A DNA stretch of 64,000 nucleotides, from NCBI GenBank assembly GCA_034521445.1, contig JAXHMM010000005.1:372001-436000 (forward strand), read 5' to 3'. The notes below the pieces were generated by a model. The model was given only the letters and a program-made list of their open reading frames with translations, searched no databases and was not told where the DNA came from. The first letter of the stretch is position 1. Each line of letters opens with the position of its first letter. Of this stretch, positions 58,227-64,000 are shown in pieces. The translations under genes and the position numbers were made by a program. This DNA comes from Balneolaceae bacterium (lineage in GTDB: Bacteria; Bacteroidota; Rhodothermia; Balneolales; Balneolaceae).

Positions 58227-58895
58227 ATGAGAAACGAACGAAAAAAACCCGAAAGCGATCTCAGGAAGTACTACACGGTTTTCCTAGAGGCGGGGCTGGT
58301 CGTCGTACTTCTTATTTTTATCGTCGCCATGAGAGTGGACTGGCGCGACACCGGTCCCCAGATGGACCTGACCGAAGAGCAGGAAGTGGTCGACATGGAG
58401 GATATTGTCCAGACCGAGCAGGAGGAGAAACCACCCCCTCCCCCGCGTCCCCCGGTACCTGTTGAGGTGCCCAACGACGAGGTGATCGAAGACCAGAACA
58501 TCAACCTGGATGCCGACCTGGACCTCTCGGAGTCTCTTGACATGCCGCCGCCTCCGGGCAACGACGAGGCCGAGGAGGATACCGGCAATGACTTCTTCAC
58601 GACCGTTGAGAACGAGCCCGAGCTCATAGGAACGCTCCAGGATCTGCAGAGCAAGATCAGCTATCCTGAAAAAGCCCGACGGGCAGCCATTGAGGGACAG
58701 GTCATCGTGCAGTTCATCGTTAACAAGAACGGCGAGGTGGAAAGTCCCAATGTGGTACGCAGCGTGCATCCCCTGCTGGACCAGGCCGCGATCGACGGCA
58801 TCATGGAGCATGCCAAGTTCAAGCCCGGCCAGCAGCGCGGCGAACCGGTGCGTGTGCAGTTCAGCCTGCCAATTATATTCAGGCTGCAGAACTGA
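58227..58895 (+). CDS. TonB-type energy transducer, paralogue 3
   Basis: A 222-residue TonB-family protein nearly collinear with paralogue 2. It differs mainly in the membrane helix (VVVLLIFIVAMRVDW) and the acidic linker (EAEEDTGNDFFTTVENEPEL). It has a strong ribosome-binding site AAGGAGG at 58215-58221, 5 bp before the ATG, unusual in this window. Upstream of it is a 145 bp AT-rich gap for its own promoter, and the terminator at 58934-58968 follows. Confidence 0.93.
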   Translation: MRNERKKPESDLRKYYTVFLEAGLVVVLLIFIVAMRVDWRDTGPQMDLTEEQEVVDMEDIVQTEQEEKPPPPPRPPVPVEVPNDEVIEDQNINLDADLDLSESLDMPPPPGNDEAEEDTGNDFFTTVENEPELIGTLQDLQSKISYPEKARRAAIEGQVIVQFIVNKNGEVESPNVVRSVHPLLDQAAIDGIMEHAKFKPGQQRGEPVRVQFSLPIIFRLQN

Positions 58896-58933
58896 TGCGT
58901 CAGATACGTTGAACGAAGTTTAACAACGATTGG

Positions 58934-58968
58934 AATCCCCTTCGCCCATCCGCGGAGGGGATTTTTTT
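58934..58968 (+). terminator. Rho-independent terminator after tonB paralogue 3
   Basis: AATCCCCT (58934-58941) pairs with AGGGGATT (58956-58963) and a T-run follows to 58968. The T-run overlaps the stop codon of the convergent NUDIX gene. Confidence 0.9.
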
Positions 58969-59455
58969 ATGGGTCCGTCCCCTGCCCTCCCTCCAGCAAA
59001 GCCCGAAAGGCGTCCAGCACCTCCACCAGGTTATCGTATCCCACCCGACTGCGCGCCTCAGCCAGGGGTACCCATGCCACGCGCTCGATCTGCTCTTCGC
59101 GCTGGGGGGTAAAAGCACCAAAGGGCTCCCCGTCCATGGCGTACCAGAAGGTTATCTTCTCAACGGCGCGGTCTTGCTCCCGGTAGCTGTGGAAGGTTTT
59201 GACCAGGAAGGCGGTGATGCGGGGGAGGCGGTCAAGTCCCACCTCCTCGGCCACTTCACGACGGGCGCAGTCCTCGTGCCCCTCCCCCTCCTCCATCTTG
59301 CCCTTGGGCAGGTCCCACACCCCGCGGCGGTGTATCAGCAACACCTCCACCCCGTCGGGGACGGGAGGTGCCATCTCGCCGTTTTCATACCTTCTAAACT
59401 CCTCCTTCCGCCGGAAGAGCACCCCGCCGGCGGCCTGAAGTTGCAGGGGCGTCAC
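58967..59455 (-). CDS. NUDIX hydrolase
   Basis: A 162-residue NUDIX protein. It begins LQLQAAGGVLFRRKEEFRRY; the Nudix box is GKMEEGEGHEDCARREVAEE VG, in which the E-x2-EE metal ligands are intact. The start VLLIHRRGVWDLPKGKME resembles Ap4A/diadenosine-type and 8-oxo-type hydrolases. Substrate cannot be told. Its start overlaps the DUF1844 gene stop by 4 bp (ATGA), forming a two-gene operon. Confidence 0.93.
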   Translation of the reverse strand: MTPLQLQAAGGVLFRRKEEFRRYENGEMAPPVPDGVEVLLIHRRGVWDLPKGKMEEGEGHEDCARREVAEEVGLDRLPRITAFLVKTFHSYREQDRAVEKITFWYAMDGEPFGAFTPQREEQIERVAWVPLAEARSRVGYDNLVEVLDAFRALLEGGQGTDP

Positions 59456-59823
59456 TCCTGCTGGTCTCCCGCGCCGGCATCCCCCGGGGAGCCCGCACCG
59501 TTCTCCTGGTTATCGGCAAGAGCCTCGTCTCCGGCCTCCTTCTCATCGGCATAGTTGAGCCGCAGGTTGTTGAGCGTCTGGCCGAGGTAGTTTTTCAGCT
59601 CTTTCGGCAGATTTCCCTCCGTATACTTCTGAAGCATGACGAGGGTGTCGATGGCGAACTTGGCCGACTTCATCTCCCGCTCCACCTTGTCGGTGCTGGG
59701 ATTCTTGATCTTGCCCATGCCCATCATGGCGATCTGCTGGTGCTGCTGGATGAGCATCATGAGGAGCAGCTGGTCCTGCTGTTCCTCCGAAAACTTGTCG
59801 GTATCGAAATTCATCTGATCCAT
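59452..59823 (-). CDS. DUF1844 family protein
   Basis: A 123-residue protein with the DUF1844 core: QLLLMMLIQQHQQIAMMGMG, then KSAKFAIDTLVMLQKYTEGN and LGQTLNNLRLNYADE. A Gly/Ala/Asp-rich tail is added. The Met-rich first helix is typical. Function unknown; homologues are small helical proteins. It is the first gene of the operon with the NUDIX gene. The start could also be the ATG at codon 4. Confidence 0.88.
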   Translation of the reverse strand: MDQMNFDTDKFSEEQQDQLLLMMLIQQHQQIAMMGMGKIKNPSTDKVEREMKSAKFAIDTLVMLQKYTEGNLPKELKNYLGQTLNNLRLNYADEKEAGDEALADNQENGAGSPGDAGAGDQQE

Positions 59824-59969
59824 GATCTTCCGTGTCTGGTTGGCGGGTGTTCCATGCTGCGGCTAAAAATACCCAACAGCAGCTGCAGTTTCATAATTTA
59901 CTTTAAAGTTTCGGGTTCTACCGCTACCTTGGGACTCCCTGAAAAACGCAGCCAAACGGATCCCCATTC

Positions 59970-61175
59970 ATGGCACGCATTCATCCTTTCCGGGCCCGCC
60001 GGCCCGACCCGCAGCAGGCGCCTGACGTTGCCAGCCTCCCCTACGACGTGGTCAGCGCGGAGGAGGCGCGCGGGCTGGCCGAAGGCAAACCCCACAGTTT
60101 CCTGCACGTAATCCGTCCTGAAATCGACCTGCCCGAGGGCACCCCCTTCGACGACGACCGGGTCTACCGCCAGGGCGCTGAAAACCTGCAGGACCTGTTC
60201 GAGAATGGCGTGCTGCGCCGCGACACCGACCGCGCCGTCTACCTCTACCGGCTGGTGCGGGGGGGACGTCCGCAGACCGGCGTCTTTACCTGTGTGTCGG
60301 TGGACGAATACGACCGCGACCTGATCCGGAAGCACGAGCTGACCCGTCCCGACAAGGAGGACGACCGCACCCGGCATATCCTCACCCAGTCGGCCCACGC
60401 CGAACCCGTCATGCTCACCTTCAAGCCGAAGGACAAGGTGGGCAAGCTGATGGAGGAGGCGCAGCGCGAGCGGGACCCCCTCTACGATTTCGAGGCGGAA
60501 GACGGCGTGCGCCACACCCTCTGGAAAATCACCGATACCGCCCCCTGGGAGGAAGCCTTCGGGGAGGTCCCCCTGCTCTACATTGCCGACGGACACCACC
60601 GCTGCAAAAGCGCCAGCCGCGCTGCGGCCGAGCTGGAGAAGGGCGGCGCCGGGGAGGAGGGCGAACACCGTTTTTTTCCCGCGGTTCTCTTTCCCATGGA
60701 CCAGATGGAAATTTTGCCCTACAACCGGCTGGTCTACAAGGTGCCGGCGGATTTCCGCGAGACCCTGGAAAAGCGCTACCGGGTGGAGCCGTCGGAGCAT
60801 CCCGCCCCGGGCGGCAAGGGTTCGGTCTGCCTCTACCACCGCGGGACGTGGCTGCGCCTGGAGCTACCGCTGGATGAGGACCCCGGTCCCGTACAGCGCC
60901 TGGACGTCTACCGTCTGCAGAAACACGTGCTGGAGCCCATGCTGGACATATCTGACCCGCGGCGTGACACCAACATCACCTTTGTGGGCGGCATCCGCGG
61001 CACCGATGAATTGCAGCGCCGCGTAGACGACGGCGAGGCCGACCTGGCCGTGAGCATGTATCCCACTGCCATCGAGGAGCTGGTGGCCGTGGCCGACGCG
61101 GGCGAACTGATGCCTCCCAAATCGACCTGGTTCGAACCCAAACTGCGCTCGGGCCTTCTGGTGCACACCTTTTAA
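59970..61175 (+). CDS. DUF1015 family protein
   Basis: A 401-residue DUF1015 protein: ARIHPFRARRPDPQQAPDVA, ASLPYDVVSAEEARGLAEGK, HSFLHVIRPEIDLPEG, YLYRLVRGGRPQTGVF, KHELTRPDKEDDRTRHI, and YIADGHHRCKSASRAA. The last has a ParB/sulfiredoxin-like GHHR sequence. Similar ParB-fold proteins bind ATP and some act as free serine kinases. It lies 26 bp before serC on the same strand, and DUF1015 genes sit beside serine genes in many Bacteroidota, so a part in serine or phosphoserine metabolism is likely but unproven. Confidence 0.88.
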   Translation: MARIHPFRARRPDPQQAPDVASLPYDVVSAEEARGLAEGKPHSFLHVIRPEIDLPEGTPFDDDRVYRQGAENLQDLFENGVLRRDTDRAVYLYRLVRGGRPQTGVFTCVSVDEYDRDLIRKHELTRPDKEDDRTRHILTQSAHAEPVMLTFKPKDKVGKLMEEAQRERDPLYDFEAEDGVRHTLWKITDTAPWEEAFGEVPLLYIADGHHRCKSASRAAAELEKGGAGEEGEHRFFPAVLFPMDQMEILPYNRLVYKVPADFRETLEKRYRVEPSEHPAPGGKGSVCLYHRGTWLRLELPLDEDPGPVQRLDVYRLQKHVLEPMLDISDPRRDTNITFVGGIRGTDELQRRVDDGEADLAVSMYPTAIEELVAVADAGELMPPKSTWFEPKLRSGLLVHTF

Positions 61176-61201
61176 CCCAAGCCCTCCCAACCCCCACAGC
61201 C

Positions 61202-62284
61202 ATGACCCGCGTTCACAACTTCAGCGCAGGACCCGCCGCCCTCCCGCAGCCGGTCCTTGAGAAAGCGCAATCGCAGCTGCTCGACATTGCCGGCACCGGC
61301 CGTTCCATCATGGAAATGAGCCACCGTTCGGCCCTCTACAGCGAAGTGGACCACCAGGCCAAGGTGCGCCTGCGCGACCTGCTGGGACTGGGAAGCGAAT
61401 TCGAGATCATGTTTCTTCAGGGCGGGGCCAGCTCCCAGTTCATGATGCTGCCCATGAACTTCCTGGAGGAAGAACACACCGCGGGCTACCTGGATACCGG
61501 ACGATGGTCGGCCAAAGCCATTACCGAGGCGCGCCGCTTCGGGCAGGTGGACGTGCTCTTCAGCAGCGAAGACGACGCCTACCGGCGTGTGCCGGAAGCG
61601 GGTACCTTCGAGGTGGACCCCCAGTGGACCTACCTCCACTACACCTCCAACAACACCGTGGCGGGCACGCAGTTCCCCTACGAACCCCATGCCGGGGAAG
61701 TGCCCCTGGCCTGCGACGCCTCCTCCGACCTGCTCTCCCGCGCAATCACCCCCGATACGTACGGGCTGATCTATGCAGGCGCACAGAAGAATGTTGGACC
61801 CGCGGGCGTGACCATCGTGATTATCCGCCGGGACTTCCTGGAGCGCTCGCGCGTCTCCGGGGAGATTCCCACCATCCTGCGCTACCGCACCCACGCCGAA
61901 AAGATTTTCAACACGCCACCTGTGTTCAATGTCTACATGGTGGGGCTGGTGCTGGAGTGGCTGCAGGAACAGGGAGGCGTAGCACATTTCGAAGAGCTGA
62001 GCCACAGAAAAGCGGGGCTCATCTACGAGGAGATCGACCGCGACGGCTTCTACGAAGGAGCGGTGGAGGCTGGCTCGCGCTCGCTGATGAACGTCACCTT
62101 CAGGCTGGCCGACCGCGCCCTGGAGGAGCGCTTCCTGGAAGAAGCATCCGAGGAGAAGCTGATGGGGCTCAAGGGACATCGCAGCGTGGGCGGCGTGCGC
62201 GCCAGCCTCTACAACGCCGTTCCCCTCGCCTCGGCCGAGGCCCTGGCGCAGTTCATGCGCAGCTTCCGCGAGCAATACGGCTAG
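61202..62284 (+). CDS. serC: Phosphoserine aminotransferase
   Basis: A 360-residue PLP enzyme converting 3-phosphohydroxypyruvate to phosphoserine. It begins VHNFSAGPAALPQPVLEKAQ, with GRSIMEMSHRS, FLQGGASSQFMMLPMNFL, and the PLP lysine in YGLIYAGAQKNVGPAGVT. The C-terminal GLKGHRSVGGVRASLYNAV binds the phosphate. Length is normal. In operon with DUF1015; serA and serB are not in the window. Confidence 0.97.
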   Translation: MTRVHNFSAGPAALPQPVLEKAQSQLLDIAGTGRSIMEMSHRSALYSEVDHQAKVRLRDLLGLGSEFEIMFLQGGASSQFMMLPMNFLEEEHTAGYLDTGRWSAKAITEARRFGQVDVLFSSEDDAYRRVPEAGTFEVDPQWTYLHYTSNNTVAGTQFPYEPHAGEVPLACDASSDLLSRAITPDTYGLIYAGAQKNVGPAGVTIVIIRRDFLERSRVSGEIPTILRYRTHAEKIFNTPPVFNVYMVGLVLEWLQEQGGVAHFEELSHRKAGLIYEEIDRDGFYEGAVEAGSRSLMNVTFRLADRALEERFLEEASEEKLMGLKGHRSVGGVRASLYNAVPLASAEALAQFMRSFREQYG

Positions 62285-62286
62285 CC

Positions 62287-62904
62287 TCAGGCCAGTCCCA
62301 TAAGCCGCAGGAATCGCTCCATGGCGTTGGGCACGAAGAGCATCAGGTAGAGCATGCCCCAGACCGCCCCGGAAAAGTGCGCTTCGTGGTTCACCTTGCC
62401 CCGCGCCTGCTTGCTTTCGTACATGCTGTAGATCAGGTAGAGCACGGCGAAGACGAAGGCGGGTATGGGGATGGGTATGAGCAGGAGGTAGAGATTCTCG
62501 GTGGGATAGAGAAAGATGAAGGCGAAGAGCACCGACCCCACCGCCCCGGAAGCCCCCAGGGTGGCGTAGTTGGGGTTATTGCGGTACTTCACCAGGGAGG
62601 GAATCCCCGAAATGACCAGCCCGGAGAGGTAGAGCCCCATAAAATAGGCCGGTCCCAGCGTCTGCTCCATTACCGTCCCGAAGAAGTAGAGGGTGAACAT
62701 GTTGACGAACAGGTGTCCCAGGTTCACGTGGAGAAAACCGGAAGTGATGAGCTCATACCAGGTGTTCTCCCTCACCGTCCGGTAGGGCTTCAGGTAGCCA
62801 GCCTTCAGCAGGGGAGGCCAGACGTAGAGGGCCAGCAGCGAAGCCCCGACGTTGACCGCGATCAGGTAGAAGGTCAGCGAAGAGGTCAGGTCTAAGGAGT
62901 TCAT
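62287..62904 (-). CDS. Rhomboid-family intramembrane serine protease
   Basis: A 205-residue protein with six hydrophobic helices. The rhomboid pattern is complete: ITSGFLHVNLGHLFVNMFTL (HxxxN region), nucleophile Ser in TLGASGAVGSVLFAFIF and the second catalytic His in EAHFSGAVWGMLYL. It cleaves membrane-spanning substrates within the bilayer. It is convergent with serC, 2 bp apart. No substrate candidate is evident nearby. Confidence 0.93.
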   Translation of the reverse strand: MNSLDLTSSLTFYLIAVNVGASLLALYVWPPLLKAGYLKPYRTVRENTWYELITSGFLHVNLGHLFVNMFTLYFFGTVMEQTLGPAYFMGLYLSGLVISGIPSLVKYRNNPNYATLGASGAVGSVLFAFIFLYPTENLYLLLIPIPIPAFVFAVLYLIYSMYESKQARGKVNHEAHFSGAVWGMLYLMLFVPNAMERFLRLMGLA

Positions 62905-63002
62905 GGAACGCAGGTTAATTCAGGCGGAAGATAGAGAAGCCTGTGCATCGAATCCACCGCGCCGACCGGCCGGGACGCCTGCCGCCGCACGCCCCTTTTC
63001 CC

Positions 63003-63031
63003 TTGATTGCGTTGGCGTACAATGCTTATAT
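63003..63031 (+). promoter_or_regulatory. Putative tRNA-Thr promoter
   Basis: TTGATT at 63003-63008 and TTATAT at 63026-63031, 17 bp apart, lie ~50 bp before the tRNA gene. Fair match to a housekeeping promoter. Confidence 0.5.
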
Positions 63032-63081
63032 TTCCGTTTTGCCCGGCTCCGGAAAGGCGACCGGGTTAAGTCCCGATTTCA

Positions 63082-63156
63082 GCCAATGTAGCTCAGGGGT
63101 AGAGCAATGCTCTCGTAAAGCATAGGTCGTCGGTTCGAATCCGACCATTGGCTCCA
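63082..63156 (+). tRNA. tRNA-Thr(CGT)
   Basis: All arms fold: acceptor GCCAATG/CATTGGC, D-arm GCTC-AGGGGTA-GAGC, anticodon arm ATGCT-CTCGTAA-AGCAT with anticodon CGT, T-arm GTCGG-TTCGAAT-CCGAC, discriminator T. The CCA end is encoded (63154-63156). This reads threonine ACG codons, which are frequent in this GC-rich genome. Confidence 0.95.
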
Positions 63157-63180
63157 ACGCATTCCTGCAAGAACCCTCTC

Positions 63181-63909
63181 ATGGCACCATACCGGACATT
63201 CCTGCCTGTTCTTCTGGTGTTGAGCATCCTGCTGAGCGGCTGCGGACTTACCAGCCGCCTGGAGCGGGAGACCGAGCGGCGACCCGATTCCCCCGGCGAC
63301 GGCGCGGCCGACGCACGCGAGGTTTCCGGCCTGCGGCCGGGCGCGATGATCGAGGAGGGCGTCGCCAGCTGGTACGGACCCAACTTCCATGGCAAGCTGA
63401 CGGCCAACGGGGAGGAGTACGACATGCACGGCCTCACCGCCGCCCACCGCACCCTGCCCTTCAACACCCTGGTCCGTGTGCGCAACACCGACAACGGGGA
63501 GACGGTCACCGTGCGCATCAACGACCGCGGCCCCTACGCCAAGAACCGCGTCATTGACCTCTCGCGCGGCGCGGCGGAAGAGATCGGAATGATCGGTCCC
63601 GGCACCGCCCCGGTGGAGCTGTTCCTGGTGGAAGGCGACCTCTCCCGCTCGCGCATCACCGACCTTACCCGTCCCACCTACACTGTACAGCTGGGCTCCT
63701 TCAGCACCGAGCAGCAGGCCTTCGCCCTCTCGCGCAAGGTACAGGGTTCGCGCGTGGAGGAGGCAAGCGTGGGCGGACAGACCCTGTGGCGCGTCTACTA
63801 CGGCACCTACGTGGACCGCGGGAAAGCCGAATCGAAGCGTCGCGAACTGTCCGGCCGCGGCGTACAGGGTTACGTGAAACAGCTGGAAAACAGCGCGCCG
63901 GAGCCCTGA
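63181..63909 (+). CDS. rlpA: RlpA-family lipoprotein with SPOR domain
   Basis: A 242-residue lipoprotein, start at ATG 63181 (an upstream extension would overlap the tRNA). The lipobox is LSILLSGC. The RlpA double-psi barrel shows EEGVASWYGPNFHGKLTANG, EEYDMHGLTAAHRTLPFNTL, and TVRINDRGPYAKNRVIDLSR, with the catalytic Asp in INDRGPY. The C-terminal SPOR domain (YTVQLGSFSTEQQAFALSRK) binds denuded septal peptidoglycan. Likely a septal lytic transglycosylase; activity varies across the family. Confidence 0.94.
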   Translation: MAPYRTFLPVLLVLSILLSGCGLTSRLERETERRPDSPGDGAADAREVSGLRPGAMIEEGVASWYGPNFHGKLTANGEEYDMHGLTAAHRTLPFNTLVRVRNTDNGETVTVRINDRGPYAKNRVIDLSRGAAEEIGMIGPGTAPVELFLVEGDLSRSRITDLTRPTYTVQLGSFSTEQQAFALSRKVQGSRVEEASVGGQTLWRVYYGTYVDRGKAESKRRELSGRGVQGYVKQLENSAPEP

Positions 63910-63931
63910 TCATCCCGTACCAAAGCTCGCC

Positions 63932-64000
63932 ATGTCCAAAGACATCATTGTAATCGGAAGCGGTTTCGGGGGACTCGCCGCCGCTTCGCGCCTGCTCTCC
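63932..64000 (+). CDS. Phytoene desaturase-like oxidoreductase, 5' end only
   Basis: Only 23 codons lie in the window: MSKDIIVIGSGFGGLAAASR. The dinucleotide loop GSGFGGLAAA is that of CrtI-type phytoene desaturases and related FAD amine oxidases. A carotenoid role suits a pigmented halophile, but the fragment cannot distinguish the subfamilies. Starts 22 bp after rlpA. Confidence 0.7.
   Translation, partial: MSKDIIVIGSGFGGLAAASRLLS

Overview
The window is about 62% GC in its core genes and looks like a chromosome segment of a halophilic member of the Bacteroidota-Rhodothermota-Balneolota group. The basis is the gene repertoire: CstA, an AcsA-symporter-DUF4212 cluster, SthA transhydrogenase, tandem TonB proteins, a CHAT/ECF-sigma locus, GH lipoproteins, and mostly weak Shine-Dalgarno sequences. 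No rRNA, IS transposase, prophage or CRISPR array was seen. This placement is inference; no marker tree could be run.

Layout. 1-656: multiply frameshifted remnant of a DEAD/DEAH helicase. 658-5902: a minus-strand lacZ-type GH2 gene followed by a sodium:solute symporter carrying one frameshift. 5903-10700: an AT-richer accessory island holding three toxin-antitoxin-like modules (AbiEii with a DUF6577-like partner; DUF433/DUF5615; AbrB/Doc), separated by three copies of a ~160-172 bp dispersed element. 10732-15853: secreted GH29 and GH20 glycosidases and CstA. 15924-21683: DUF488, groESL, rsmA, alanine dehydrogenase. 22056-26155: acetate uptake and activation (acsA, symporter, DUF4212). 26245-32031: ECF sigma factor, twin small lipoproteins, a frameshifted TPR-CHAT protease gene and a membrane TPR/anti-sigma-like protein. 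32572-44281: GH3, S9 peptidase, DinB, a four-helix-bundle gene bracketed by inverted AAGTC tracts, TetR, UbiB-like kinase, SpoIIE phosphatase, MscS. 44285-49743: redox genes (bacilliredoxin, Fe/Mn SOD, SthA), DUF429 and aspS. 49954-52996: response regulator, a candidate small RNA, a membrane protein/XRE pair (XRE broken), a broken beta-propeller gene, and a decaying tandem array of tRNA-Met-like 120 bp units. 52997-64000: proS, nnrDE, vanZ-like, three tandem tonB genes, NUDIX, DUF1844, DUF1015-serC, rhomboid, tRNA-Thr(CGT), rlpA and the start of a crtI-like gene.

Two items stand out. First, five intergenic loci (6.1, 8.6, 10.4, 16.5 and 21.8 kb) each carry a pair of TTGTGA-N5-TCACAA palindromes whose centres are exactly 74 bp apart in every copy, although the DNA between them has largely diverged in two copies. 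The first three copies also show compensatory changes in the palindrome arms. Second, the 26-32 kb locus combines an ECF sigma factor, an anti-sigma-like membrane TPR protein, a secreted TPR-CHAT caspase-like protease and duplicated small lipoproteins. That layout would suit a proteolysis-triggered sigma-release pathway.

The window also contains many frameshifts (helicase, symporter, CHAT, XRE, propeller). Most lie in accessory or repeat-rich stretches. Genuine gene decay and consensus errors of long-read assembly cannot be separated from sequence alone.
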